DNA from: Panorpa germanica
Lineage: Eukaryota; Arthropoda; Insecta; Mecoptera; Panorpidae
Reading direction: 5' to 3'
NCBI GenBank assembly: GCA_963678705.1
Contig: OY783223.1
Span: 5,208,001-5,272,000 of the forward strand
Length of the DNA stretch: 64,000 nucleotides
Shown: piece after piece, positions 47,491 to 60,032 of the stretch
How positions within the stretch are numbered: the first letter of the stretch is position 1
Layout of the letters: each line of letters begins with the position of its first letter
The notes under the pieces: model-generated
Databases searched by the model: none
Seen by the model: the letters and a program-made list of their open reading frames with translations, nothing else
Told to the model about the DNA's origin: nothing
Made by a program: the position numbers and the translations under genes

Positions 47491-48085
47491 TGGGCTTGTG
47501 CCCTATGTTTTAATTTCTATAAAAGTGTACTATATATTGATAAAGTGGGTTACTAGAACCTCAAATGTTCAATTCTTTTTTAATAACTCCATATATGTTA
47601 AGAGATATTAACAATTAAAAAAGTCATTTTGTCTCTTTAATTATTAAAGGGATTCAACGTTGTACACATTCCATATGCATGTGGCATCACAATCCTTGTG
47701 TAAGATTACCAACCTTACAGGTCATAAATCTCTGCCATATGTATTTATATATCAAAATATCAAATATTACAGCCTTAGCAGGGTTAAATAATATAAAAAC
47801 TTATTATTCTTTGACTTGACTTGATTATTTCGACTACCAACAGCTACGAAACATTACCACAGCACTGACCTACTCAACAAATAACTGACGTTAAAATACA
47901 TTTCACGTAATACAAATATGGCCGACCATTTCTAGCGCTAAAACTACAATTCAAAACTTTTAATTGCTATATCTCCGTCAATATGTATATATTTAATAAA
48001 ATAGACACACCAAGACACATTTATTAACATCAATTTCAATCAACAATTAAAAAATCGACCTCTAAAAAATGAGGACACAAGCCCA
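47491..48085 (-). mobile_element. MITE family 1, copy H
   Basis: A reverse-orientation copy with both termini (TGGGCTTGTGCCCTATG, GGACACAAGCCCA). About 40 bases are deleted internally, near CAAATATTACAGCCTTAGCAGG. Confidence 0.88.
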
Positions 48086-48708
48086 TTCTGTAAAAAAAAT
48101 ATTTGAGGTCCTAATTGCCAAGTGGACGGCTATTAGGATATTTAAATGGTTCACATCTAATTTTTAAAGTTAGTTCACGAAACTTAGTCTATCTAATTAA
48201 TTTCAATAAGATCTATCTATTACAGAATCATCTTTTAACATCAAACCATTCGATCACGATTTTTCGTAACAGATAAATTTCATATGCATAAAATAAATAT
48301 GATCTATTCTTTTTCGTTTCTTTTTTGTTTCTTTCTTGTTCTAACCTACTATAACGAGCTGCTGATTTGCAATCATTGCTTTGATTTTATGAAATCGATT
48401 TTATACAAAAAGTACATAAATTTGTTCAAAACCATACCTATATTATTACATAAATACAAATTTAAATATAAACGTTTTTTCGTGATCGAATATTCTGAGG
48501 TGGTCTTAGTAGTCTTTCTGGGTTTCTGGCTGCCAGCTTTTGAATTTTCTGTTTCTCTGATTGGCATTTGTATAACATTTTGTGCAGGTCATCTCGATTA
48601 TACTATCAATAGCTAATTAATTAAATCTTTGGTAAATATTCCCATAATACCTGTTTAAAAAATCTTTTTTCTTTGTATTCATGTTGTCGTTATTCAATAA
48701 ATCTTAAC

Positions 48709-49060
48709 GCTCCGAATATCTTCCAACGTTGGACGCATCGTGTGGTCCCTCCTTGAACTAAGTATGTCTAATGTGTTCAAGGTTCACGTTGGAAGAAGTT
48801 CGGGCTGTTGTCAAAAAGAATGTTTCTACCCCCACCACGAATCGTCCAACAAAGGAAGGTTTTATACTTGAAGGTTTCTTTATTTACTTGGAAGTTTTTG
48901 TTAAACAGTGCCAGTGTCAATATTATCAACAAATTAATAAAATAAATAAATCATTTGTTCCACTGTGTAGTAGGAAACTTGCCATGTCAATCTTCCAATA
49001 TTTGACTCACATATTTGAATCAAACGTTCACCGTATCGTTTGGAGCCGGTTTTAATTACA
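48709..49060 (+). repeat. Dispersed repeat with protein-like frame, copy 1
   Basis: Shares GCTCCGAA, TCCAACGTTGGACG, TTTCTACCCCCACCAC and GGAAGGTTTTATACTTGAA with 55085-55330. In one frame both give a related peptide (copy 1: EEVRAVVKKNVSTPTT; copy 2: EEDRAILVKRDFSTPTT), so the unit may derive from transposon coding or leader sequence. Family not recognised. Confidence 0.6.
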
Positions 49061-49269
49061 GTACAGTGGTCTACATTAAAAATAGAAGGTACATCTTATA
49101 ATAAAATGGTTTAATGCGCAACAACTTCACCAGATGTAATCTATTGTAGAAATGTATATGTAAGTAAATTGTAAACTGTGACAGTCCATCTCACCACTCT
49201 TAGTGGTATCTCAGAAGTCCCACTTTATTTTAATATTAGTTTTTATTTTGAATGTACTTAAGTATCATA

Positions 49270-49750
49270 CCCACTCACTGCTTTAAATTTATATTATATT
49301 TTGTGTTTAATTTAAATTGTTTAGCATATGGCAATACGCGTAGTCATTAATATTTAATTTATTTTTTAAGTTTTCTTAGTTTTTTTAGAACCCTTGTAAG
49401 GTCCAATGTTTTAAATTAAAAATATTCAATTAAGAAAAACTATATTATATTATCCACAATGACAATCTGTCAAAATGCAGTAGGATTTACTTTTAAAAGA
49501 AGTTTAATGTCAGTTTTTGAGAAATATAGAAGTGAAAACAATTTCTATTACTAATTGTTATTAAAAATAGCTATTTTAATTATTTCACATACAATTTTGT
49601 CGAACTGTCAACCAACTAAAATACCAACTAAATTAACTAAACTTAAATTAAAACACAAATGTGAAAAGGAATGCTTAAACGAAAACCTGAAATCTAGATT
49701 ATAATATTAAATAAAAACAGTAAATTAAATATCAAAACAGTGAGTGGAAA
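49270..49750 (+). mobile_element. CACTCACTG-family MITE, copy 2
   Basis: The left terminus CCCACTCACTGCTTTAAAT and right terminus ATCAAAACAGTGAGTGG form imperfect inverted repeats of about 15 bases around a non-coding body of about 480 bases. No target duplication was identified. Confidence 0.75.
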
Positions 49751-50054
49751 TGAAGCTTTATTGCTTTTTCTTTATTCAGGTTAAAACATAAAATTCAAAC
49801 TAAATATCAGTAGGTGGGAATGGCTCTTAATAATTTTCTCAGTATATGATTTTTTCAATTATAATAATCGAAAACTTATAAATCGTGAATAAATATCATA
49901 ATAAATGTGTATAAGTGAATATTTTAAAAATCCATGTAACTTTTTGATCACACACGTAGGGCACGAAAATCGTGGACTTCTGGTACATATCAATGAATAC
50001 GAGATTATTAAAACAGAAGCACACGTATACAAATAAGTATATATATACATATTC

Positions 50055-50155
50055 TTTGATACAGCTTCACTGTAACAGGAGTCATTTTGTGTTGATTTTG
50101 ACTTGCAAGGTTTTAACGTGGGGACCAATACTGATAAGGGAATAGTGTGCCAATA
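50055..50155 (+). repeat. Short dispersed repeat, copy 2
   Basis: Same unit as 36266-36365, with CTGTAACAGGAGTCATTTTG and ACGTGGGGACCAATACTGATA, ending GTGCCAAT before AAAGAG. No MITE follows here. Confidence 0.7.
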
Positions 50156-50640
50156 AAGAGTGCAATTTTATAGTTCGTTTTACGTGAAGATGACCTCGTA
50201 TAGTAGGTCGAAAGCTGCTAGTATCTTTTTATAATAAAGTTAAGTTGTCTATGATAAAAGGGTTGTTTTATTGAATATACACCTAGTAATTGGATGGAGA
50301 TTCTTAATGTATACATACAATTATTATATATGTATATATATAAATAAACTTGTCGCTGATTGGCCGTTGAGGTCGTCTGGCTAATCAGGTTCGTGTCTTA
50401 ACAGACGCTGACATTCCTCCACCTTTCCCCCCTTCATATTTCTCCAATAATTGTACTAACGGATATTATTCATAAATTTTATTCAGCTTAATGTAATTAT
50501 TCGTTATTACTTGTTCTTTTTTATTCTCGATGTTTTTCTTGATGTAACCTTTTATAAAATATATAATAATGCTATAAATTTATCTTCCATATTTAATTTG
50601 ATTAATAAATATCAACGAATCATGTTTGTTAAATCTTAAG

Positions 50641-50750
50641 ATCCGTACAGACTGGTGCGACTTAAACATGCGACATCCAACATTTGTTGGAAGAAGTTGC
50701 ACATCACGTCCACACTAGTGCGACATGCAATTTAATACGTTGGAAGCTTT
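50641..50750 (+). repeat. TGCGACAT terminus repeat, copy 1
   Basis: Contains ATGCGACATCCAACATTTGTTGGAAG, GCACATCACGTCCACACTAG and TGCGACATGC. The phrase TCCACACTAGTGCGAC resembles terminal sequences of PIF/Harbinger-type elements. One end only. Confidence 0.45.
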
Positions 50751-51179
50751 CATATTTCGAACGAATTGCTTCAACCTGCTTTAGAAATAAAATATTTATT
50801 TAGAACACCATTTTTAATCCTACCGTTTTGTTCGACACCACATTAAAAACCGTAATTCCTTTAAAAGTTCCGACTTAAGACTGAAACATTTTTGTTTTAT
50901 TAAAATATTACCTGGAATTTTTAAAATAGCATAAGTAAGGGTTTTATTAGTGTCGCATATGTTCCATATTTTTTTGAAATTATAACAACTAACTTCTAAT
51001 CACGATTTCGAAGTTGTGACGTTCTTGTAGCAAATGAACGATTGAAAAACATTAATAAAAATATATAATACAATAGTACAAGAGCATGTTAGGTATATAT
51101 ATCCAACAATAGATTGATACCATTCAATACAATTGAAAAATGTCTGGTGCCAAAATAAAAAAAACGTGTACATTACAGT

Positions 51180-52930
51180 CATGTGCTAGTCCTGACTTTG
51201 TCTCACGAAAACATGTAACTGAGCTCGATTAATTGTCGCCGGTTGTCGGTATTCATACCATGGCGTTCGTAAACATTAACTACATGCATATACGCGACCC
51301 GAGCCTGAAGCTATTCGATGACAATCGGAAAAACATTTTTGACAAATACGTCAAAATATTTCATGAACAAATTCTGAATTTGAAATAAAATGTAGCTAAT
51401 CTATATGGTTGTAAAACTGAGGTGAGATTCCTTACACAACGGATTCACCGCAATTTTAATTATGCGTTCGACCATGTTCGATTAATAGCCCTGTTTTCCG
51501 ATTGTATATTTGCAATCACATGTCCAGACTTGTTTGTAAAATGTGTCAAATTTTCAACACCTAAACATTAGAAAACTTATATACATTACGTGTTTACTAT
51601 AACTGGCAAAAATTGTTAATTGTAGGTAACAAACGAATAACAGATATGTTCGTACTGAGCATTGCAGGTTATGTTTTAATATCATAGTCGTCAACGCACG
51701 TGTGTACGATAACTCGAACATGACCGAAGCAAATATTCGGACATTTTGATCTGTTCTACTTACCGACACTAAACCGAATATCCTGGTCTTCATATACGGA
51801 TTGTTATGTAATATTTAAAGGATCTTTTGCAGAATTAAGTGCTCTAATCTTCACTTTAAATCACTGTAAATGTGAACGAAACCTCTTCTTGTTTTTTCGT
51901 TATTGTACTCTGACAATTTCACCTATTAGTTTTTATTTGCAGATCCTTTTCCTTCAGACCTGTGTATTTAAGCGACTGCGAATTCGAAAGCAAGCCAACT
52001 TTGCATGTGTTGTATCACAATACATACATACCACGTACCGCCAATTCAAACTTGTGTACTGTAGGATGTATTGGAGTTATTTTCACAAACCAAATTTATC
52101 ATGAGAGCAAGTGTTCCTTTCCATTCTGAGCCGATTGATTGCATTTACAAGGTAGGGGTAGGTTTAGCGTTGTAGCATGTATTGTATACGCTTGGTTAAA
52201 ATTGGCTGATATTCGGATAGATATAGCGTAGTAATGCACATACATCCGGCCAAAATTCTCTTAAATACGCTAGCAGAGTGCGACAACCCTTATAACAAAT
52301 TGATAAGGTCTAGTACTGCTTCAATTTTGACAATTTTTTAAAAAGAAGTATAGTTCCCGTGATGTTATGAGTAAGCGAAAGACACTATTAGCGCTTTAAA
52401 TCTGTTCTCCAATCAGTTTCAACCGAACTGTCCGTTTATCGTATGTGCAACGACTAAAATCTGAACAAGATATGGTTTTTATGGAATATCGTTTCGTTAA
52501 TAGAATATTAGGGAATTCCTGCTCTCCGTGGCGTTGCTATTATATCGTTTATATCACACGTATTCTCGATACTGTTCGATAATATATCGATGTCCATTTA
52601 TTATGAATAACGCAATACATTGAATTAATATCGATTTGTTATTTTGTTTATAATTTGCACGATTCATGAACCTGACATGATATTAGCTATTGTAAATGTT
52701 TCCATATCAACATAAGTATCAAGGTTTCATGAAATATAATTATAGATTTAATTTTAATTAATAATTATTCGATTTAAACAATGGTATTGTTTTTTTTATT
52801 TATTTGTTTATACATAGTTTAAAATTAACAATTCATTGAATTTTTTTTTATTAGGTTTTAAATATACTATATGTTCAGTATGTGAATACTTGAATGTACT
52901 TGTGGAATTATTTAATAATTCCATAAATCA
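51180..52930. other. Mixed-composition stretch, no gene called
   Basis: 51230-52600 is less AT-rich than its surroundings. A 42-codon plus-strand frame from ATG at 51260 (MAFVNINYMHIRDPSLKLFD) is the most protein-like part but has no recognised family. 51680-51740 resembles 17590-17665 in Trh intron 4 (AACGCA-GTGT, TCGAACATGAC-GAAGCAAATATTC), so at least part is an old repeat. Confidence 0.35.
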
Positions 52931-53099
52931 AATACAATGGTGCGGTAAGCGTTTGTTTTACATAAGCAAATGCGTGAATAATTGTAAATAGAAATATGAA
53001 GAATTATAATATTGGGCTGTTTTAAAATACAACTGCAAATGACGAAGTATTTTGTATGTATATATTTTATTATATATTTACATTTATTTTACTTTCGAT

Positions 53100-53790
53100 T
53101 CCTTCTATTTCAATGTCCTACGTCGTTCTTCTTTTTCTTTTCTCTCCTCCTTTTCACTTCCGCTATACACCTTTCTCTTTATCTTTTACCTAGTGGTTTT
53201 ACACCTTCTCTCTGCATCTGCTTTATATTACTCCCTTTTCCGCTTTCTCTTTTCTTCTCTTCTGTAAATCTTCCACCATTCTTTCTTGTCTTCTCTCAAC
53301 AAATACTCTATTTTCTTTTCACTGCCCTGTACTCGCAGTCTTCTCTTATATACTCCAACACTTTGTTTTCTCATTTCCGCATTCTTAACACCCTCTCCTC
53401 CATTTCTTATTCTAATCTTGCTATTCCCTTTTATATCTTGTGTCTTTTTTTGTACAAGCCGATATTTCCGTCTCCCAAATTCTCTTGTTCCTCGTTGTAT
53501 TCGCGTTGTCTATTTTTGCCATTCTTTATTGTTGTTGTATCATTTTATTTTTGGTCCTCAACTCGTCTCTCACTCTTCTTTTCTCTACTTTACTTTCCTG
53601 TGCCTCTTTTGAGCTGCATTCTTGAAATTGATCGAAAAAAAAAGATATTTATGAAAGAGCAAAGAGTAATAAATGGAAAAAAGATTGTGCAGTTATTGAA
53701 GTGAGGGAGTGAAGAGAAGAGGTGGATGATGGAGGTACAGAGAAGGAGCGAGGAAAGAGGAAGAAATATATTAAGCACAATGATATGTAA
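53100..53790. pseudogene. Decayed non-LTR retrotransposon fragments in opposing orientations
   Basis: The minus strand from about 53600 to 53100 is purine-rich and, with frameshifts, gives RT-tail phrases such as EYLLREDKKEWWKIYRREEK and traces of the finger region. From 53640 to 53790 the plus strand gives a related tail (GKKIVQLLK, then EEKRWMMEV). The long plus-strand frame at 53012-53704, rich in Ser, Leu and Phe, is the antisense shadow of this element and not a gene. Confidence 0.6.
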
Positions 53791-54449
53791 TTTAATGATG
53801 CAATGGAAAAGTTTATCTTTACCTAAATGGTTTTGTAAACAAGCTTAATCGTCAAAATTGAAGTATTATTTATAAAAATTCAATTTATAATGAAAAATTT
53901 TGTCTCTTCACCTCTAAACTAAATATAAATGTTAAAAAATAATTGATTTTTAATGTAATAATGAAGTTGCCTTATTTATCCAATCTATAAATTTTCCAAG
54001 CATTATAAATCAGTTCAACCTAAAATTTTAATTTGCAAACACTCATATTTATATATACGAGTACATACCATACACACATTAAATAAAATGCAATGCGAAT
54101 TGTACATACTCGTATAGTCACACACTAAAATGTAAATATAATATATTATAAGTAGCGTCAAACTAAGTTTACATATGTATACATCGATACAGAGCGAAAA
54201 TCCATGTCAAATTAACCATAAGAGTATTTTGTCTAAGAAGTTTGAATCATATATAAAGAAGTAAACAATTGTGTTCAAGTACTCTTAAAGAAATGTAAAA
54301 CAAATCAAAAATACATTAATATTTATGTCAGGTAACATGCTGCTTACTATATGTGTAAAAACACTTGCAGTCTTTGGTCCATCGAGCCGGATAAAAAAAA
54401 GTTTATATGGATTTCTATATTGTTTAAAATATATATGTCTTCAGTTATA

Positions 54450-54645
54450 TTATGCGTCGTACACATTAGTGCGACATCTAACATTTATTGGAATAAGTTG
54501 TACAACACGTCCACACTGAAGTAACATGCCAATTCACTAATGAAATTAAAATCTAGTAGATCCACTTATGTCTAAAAACCGTCAACTCAAAAAGGAAAAT
54601 ATGTCGCATGGTGGTGTCGCACTAGTGTTGTCTTTCCTGCGTAAT
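54450..54645. mobile_element. Small MITE with TGCGACAT inverted ends, copy 2
   Basis: The left end is ACACATTAGTGCGACATCTAAC and the right end is ATGTCGCATGGTGGTGTCGCACTAGTGT, in inverted arrangement over about 195 bases. The interior shares ACATTTATTGGAATAAGTTG and ACACGTCCACAC with 50641-50750. Harbinger-like origin is inferred from the termini only. Confidence 0.5.
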
Positions 54646-55084
54646 TTTACTAAGTTCTAGATTAAATAATAAAATACTTATAAATAATATTTAGTTTGTT
54701 GTAAATAGTGCTCATCTTTTATATGTGCAACAGGTATACACAAATATTCTTTTGAATGTATTGTACACATACATCTAATAATTTATTTTAAAATTGCATA
54801 TAATTTGCAAGCCGAAGATAAATTATTCTTTGATACTGAATTTGCTTACGAATTGTCTTATTATATTTTATAAGAAATGTACAAACATATCGTTATAAAA
54901 GCAGATCCGTTTAAGGATATTGTCTATTTTTCTTGGTGTCTTAGGGTATCTATTGTAAAATTAAGTTTTGTGTGATACACATGAGTATGTGCTTCGGATG
55001 GAGCAACTAAATATAATACAGGAAATAACTGGTATAAAGAGTGATGAATCGAAAGATCAAGCTGATGGCTAAAGCCGAAACGAT

Positions 55085-55330
55085 GCTCCGAACAGCTTCC
55101 AACGTTGGACGTATTGTGTGGTCGATGCTGGCACTAAGTTTGTCCAACGTTCACGTCGAAGAAGATCGGGCTATTCTCGTCAAAAGGGATTTTTCTACCC
55201 CCACCACACACTTGATCCACATGTCATGCACTGCTGCACGAATTGTTCAACAAAGGAAGGTTTTATACTTGAAAGTTTTTGTTAAATAGCGTCAATGTGA
55301 TCAAACATTCGTTCCACCGTTCCACCAATA
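55085..55330 (+). repeat. Dispersed repeat with protein-like frame, copy 2
   Basis: Second copy of the unit at 48709-49060. The frame 55041-55289 includes RTASNVGRIVWSMLALSLSN and EEDRAILVKRDFSTPTT. The adjacent 54450-54645 repeat has TGCGACAT termini that also occur at 50641-50750, suggesting parts of one larger DNA transposon. Confidence 0.6.
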
Positions 55331-55769
55331 TTTGACTTACACTTTGAAGGAAAGAATGCAACAAAATCTTAAAGAGGGCCAGTGTTCTAGAAGTGAAATT
55401 AATTATATGATGTTATACAGAAATTCTTCCTAAATTTAAGCGAATTAGTGCTAAATTTATATATAAAAGTCATTGGAAATAGGACTAAAAGAAGATAAAA
55501 GTGGCGTTATTATATTCCATAAAAGTTTCCCACGTTTGAGTTACAAGATAAATAAAAGAAGTGAGAAAAATGTTTGTTTATTTACATGTTATCGTAAATA
55601 CAAAACAGTCAGTTCTTATTGATACACCCATTAAAGCAGTTTATATTATTTCTTATTAAGTAAACCTAATTTGGTCCTGGTATCCAATCGGGAGTAGCAA
55701 TATTTTTTACTTCTTATAAGTAATAATACAATACAATTAAGTTCTTCTTTTATCTGAAGAAGGATTGGT

Positions 55770-55910
55770 CTCATGAAACTTCCGCCGCCTCTTCCACCTC
55801 CTTCATCATGATCTTCGCGATTTGAGGCCCGTCTACCGACGAATCTAAGCAATGCGCGCGCAATTCTACCAACAATCCGGCATGGAGCCCGCGGGCCGAC
55901 ATGACCAATG
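55770..55910 (-). other. GC-rich island with open minus-strand frame, unexplained
   Basis: About 140 bases of high GC in AT-rich DNA. The minus strand is open from about 55935 to 55646 without an initial ATG and reads ICIGHVGPRAPCRIVGRIAR, then ALLRFVGRRASNRED, then a Gly/Arg run and SFMRPILLQIKEEL. Composition suggests a coding exon or an exapted CpG-containing element. The plus strand also has a short ATG frame (MRAQFYQQSGMEPAGRHDQ). No family recognised and no clear splice signals. Confidence 0.25.
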
Positions 55911-56245
55911 CAAATTACAATCTTCGCTTTATTTTATGCAATTACAGTTTTCCTTCTGCTGAATTTACTTACTCAATCCATTCTATCTTCTCCGTCAGTG
56001 GCATAAGATTTTGTTGATTTTTTTTGATATGTATTTTTATTTTTCTAATACCTTTGTTTATTTTTATGTGAATCGATCGTTAAAATTAGAAGAATCAGTT
56101 TTAAAAATGATTCAGTTTTTGAACAAATACGTCTTTCGGATAAATTGAGATTTTCTAGCAAATTTACATCGAATACATTGAAATATGTACTTCTTTCTGT
56201 ATATTGATTAGCATGTCTTTTACGTGTTCAAATTAAAATATCATT

Positions 56246-56652
56246 CCCACTCACTGTTTTAATTTTGTATTTAATTTAAATTGTATAGCATGTGGGAGTA
56301 TTTCTTGCAACATTTTTAATTTGGGACTTTGGAAGGTCCAACGTTGCTAATTAAAAAAAACTGTATTATATTATAACCTCCAAAATGTTCAAACAATCTG
56401 TCAAAATAGGATTTATTTATAGGAGAAGTTTAATGTCAGTTTGTCAAAAATAAAGAAGTAAAAACAGCAATTTTAATGATTCCACATTGAATTTTGTTCA
56501 ACTGTCGAATTGTCAAATTTGTCAGATATTAAATTAACTAAACTTAAATTAAAACACAAATGTGACAAAGAATGCCTGCTTTGAAAATCTGAAATTTAGA
56601 TTAAAATATTAAATAAAAACGTAAATTCAATATCAAAACAGTGAGTGTGAAT
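56246..56652 (+). mobile_element. CACTCACTG-family MITE, copy 3
   Basis: The left terminus CCCACTCACTGTTTTAAT and right terminus ATCAAAACAGTGAGTG are inverted repeats. The body matches copy 2 with deletions (about 410 bases). Non-coding. Confidence 0.75.
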
Positions 56653-57479
56653 AAGGCTTAATTGTGGTTGAAATTTGACCGTGCTCAGATAAGATGTTAA
56701 AGGTAAAACGGAGAATATTTGAACGTTTAACGTTTGAACGTTTGAAGTTCTAAATGGTATTCACTCTCCAATGATACTTCTATGAATTTTTTTTAAAAAG
56801 AAAAAGAGTTTCAACATATTCGAATATTTACAATAAAATTATAGTGAACGTAACTTTTGTACGTCATCCTAGTATGCAAATATTATTGCGTGATTGACAA
56901 ATATAATAATTTCAGATCTTGCGCTGCTACTTAATTTTTTGCATTTTAATGCATTCCATAACAGAGGGGAAATATTTTTTGATTATTAGTTGAAATAATA
57001 AGTTATATATATTTTAAATTTATCCCTTCTCTCTTCCAGCCCTTTTCCATGCTACTGAAATTATTAAACAGGTTGTATCATTCTTGATTACTTCTTTTAT
57101 GCAACGCCATTATTTTTACGTATTAGTTCATATTTATACAGATAGAGGGCAAGGCGTGGTTTTGCGATTTATTAAACAGCTACTGTACTATTAAAGAAAT
57201 TTGAATTTTTCGTTGTACGTAATATTTTTTGTGTGTATTTGATTTACATATTTTTGTGGAAGCCTTATTGCCAGTGGCGAACTTTTCTTGAGGTTAGGAA
57301 AGAATCCGACTCTGACAAGTAAGGCATTTTAGTGTGTGTGCAACAGAAAAAGGTAAAAAATAAATAAAAAAATGTTAGGAAGGCTAGTGAAAAGATAATC
57401 AGAGAATCTGTTTCTTCTTCAGTCTTCATTTCTGATCTAAATCTATACTAAATTGCCAATACCTATACTACATACCTAT

Positions 57480-57770
57480 CAAATATGAACCCTCAGAGTT
57501 GCAGACAACAAAAATGGTGCATTATTAAAAAGGTATCGGCTCATTTAAAACGCTATAGTTCACAGAGTGTCATATTTTTCCCACGTGGCATCTGCATCAA
57601 CAGGTGGATGCTAATTCCAGACGGTAGAGTTCACTCCGACAGCTCTCGACCTGTGTTGTCACTTTCGTAGCATCCAGAGCACTAATCATGAGACACCTAG
57701 GACGCTGAGCGCCTAGGGTGTCGCCACAGCTTCCTGGACCGTTGAAGATAAGATATACTGTGTTGTGGTA
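57480..57770. other. GC-richer island with frames on both strands, unexplained
   Basis: The plus-strand ATG frame 57485-57670 (MNPQSCRQQKWCIIKKVSAH) is overlapped by a minus-strand frame. The latter runs GPGSCGDTLGAQRPRCLMIS, then ALDATKVTTQVESCRSELYR, and ends LELASTC before TGA at 57602. The minus frame is preceded by TTCAACGGTCCAG, an acceptor-like stretch, and looks more like protein. Neither was recognised. Candidates are a terminal exon, a long non-coding RNA exon, or a transposon piece. Confidence 0.25.
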
Positions 57771-60032
57771 TATAACTACTATTGATTATATGTCTATCTT
57801 GTCTTGTCTCGTCTAAAATAGATACTTAATTATAAAATAATAGAAATGTAATCAAGTTAACTGTGTTATATCGTATAATTGTTGTTATATATATTCTCAA
57901 CGGTGTTGTTTCAAAGTTTAACACATTTTTTAAATTTTAAGACTCGCTAAATGCAAAATAAAGATATTATTTTAAATACATGTAAGGTTACGATTACGAT
58001 TTTAAATACAGTTTTAATACTGAAATAGGTTTCTTCTGCTACAGACTTCGCAGACGCTTTCTGTTAACACCCCCTTTTTGATTGAGAAACCGAAATTCAT
58101 AACTGCAGTAGCCATGAATAGATCATTCTTGTTGTCTGGATATAACGTATAAGAAGAAGCAGAACTATATTAAGGGCGATAAAAGGCTACGTGCCTAGGA
58201 AGCCCGAGAAACTATATTAAAAAAAAAAATAGGTTTCTTCAAAAAGCTTTTTAATTCTATTTTAAATATAATAAGATAGTTCGCAAAACGTTTTATATTA
58301 TGTAACACTTGTTATGTAAATGGTAACTTATTTTATATGAGATAAACATTAAGAACGCACACCTTTGCTTAGAGTATGTAGTCTACTTATTATTTAGAAT
58401 TTGAAAAAAGCTAAAATTCATACAGCAAGCACAATTTATCACAAACTGAGCCTGATAAATCGAATGTAGTATAAATAAATACACTACCACACTGCTGTTA
58501 TTACTAGGAAATGAAACAAATTACGTTCAACACAAATTCAATGTTACTATATTCTACACAAAACACATATTGAGTCTAAGACAGCTAAACTTACAAAGAG
58601 AGATTGATTCATTACTTTTGAATCCTTATATACTATGCCAGATATGTAGCTACTGCAAGTTAGACAAATAAAATCTAACCCTCGACAAATATCAATACAG
58701 AAATATATCTAATTGTTATGAACTCTGAACAGAACTCAATTAAAGTATATATATATATATATATACATATTCATTCAATGGTCAATTTAAACTGCTACAT
58801 TCATTGCCTCACGGTTTGATATTAAAGATTAAAACATATTTGAAAATTATTCAAGCGAATCTGTAAAATATTGATAATAAATATATGTATACGTATATAT
58901 TTATTATACACGAACATTGGAACTTCTTATATACACTGTTAATATTATATATATATGTCTATATATAAAAAAATTTGCGTACCTGAAGATGGATTAAGTG
59001 GAAAACCGAAAGCAGAGCTTGTGTAATAATTGGATGATTTAATAAATTAGGTATTGAATGTATTGCTGATAATATATAGTAAATTAGACGCTTTAATCCA
59101 ATAAGTACCAGGATTTTTCAACGTTGGAATATAATGGAACGTCTTATTTTATGCAAGAAATCATTCCTGCAAAAAATTAAAAAAGTACTTTTTCTGAAAA
59201 TTGCATCCTATAGCATATTTGAATATTTTTTTTTGAGTACAAATTCTTTTGTTTGTTTCCTTTGTTAATTGTAAGTATTTAAGTAGGTATAAGGGCAGGT
59301 TCAATCACATTATGGGCCCCAGCGTGTTTGACAAATGGCAGCTTTGATGCCATAAAATATTTTGCCCACACATGCCATAACAAATAATTAAATTTATATT
59401 TTTATTTATTTAATTATTTTTTAATTAAAAAGAGACACTTTTCAACATGCCCAGGTGAACCCGTATAAAGTTAAAAATTGTCCTAAATATGTATTTTTGT
59501 ATTCGCAAGGTTTGGTACCTTATTATAAGTTCAATAACCATTGAATTATTTTCTTTTAAATTTGTATAATAGTTGGTGAAAGATAGCCGTGTGGTGAAAC
59601 ACATGTATGTATCTATTTTCCATCGTAACTATTAGTGGAAACCTCGGCTTGCCTGTTGGCATAGAAGGATACCTTACTTTGTGATTTTTTTGCTTGATAC
59701 TTTTGGCAGTGTACCCAAAACGCAACCCTACCCAATGAATACCGTCCGTACGTGCGTATAAGCTGTAAACGTTATTTACGCATTACGAGCTACCGAACTA
59801 ACGTATTTTACATACTCGTGTTGGTAATAAGATCTACAGCTACCTACCACTACCGCATATACCATACCTGTCACTTATAAGGATATACTATATACATATA
59901 TAAACAATGACGCACAGAGAAATTTTGACAAGGGGAGTGAAAATTTTATATTTCATTCTCTCTAGTAGTTTTCTTATTATATATTTATTGTTTTTACCAT
60001 TAGTCTTCCGCCTTAAATCATTAAATTGCATA
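57771..60032. other. AT-rich stretch without recognised features
   Basis: Contains TA-rich runs near 58747-58765 and 58950 and several poly-A/T tracts. 59285-59350 and 59640-59880 are less AT-rich but have no open frame of note. No repeat family shared with the rest of the window was recognised here. Confidence 0.45.

Noticed and set aside
48284-48616. 110-codon hydrophobic plus-strand frame
   Set aside because: Phe/Ile/Tyr/Lys-rich composition expected of AT-rich DNA; an overlapping minus-strand frame is equally open and no motif is present.
53012-53704. 230-codon plus-strand frame, the longest in the window's second half
   Set aside because: Low-complexity Ser/Leu/Phe product that is the complement of purine-rich retroelement remnants; not protein-like.
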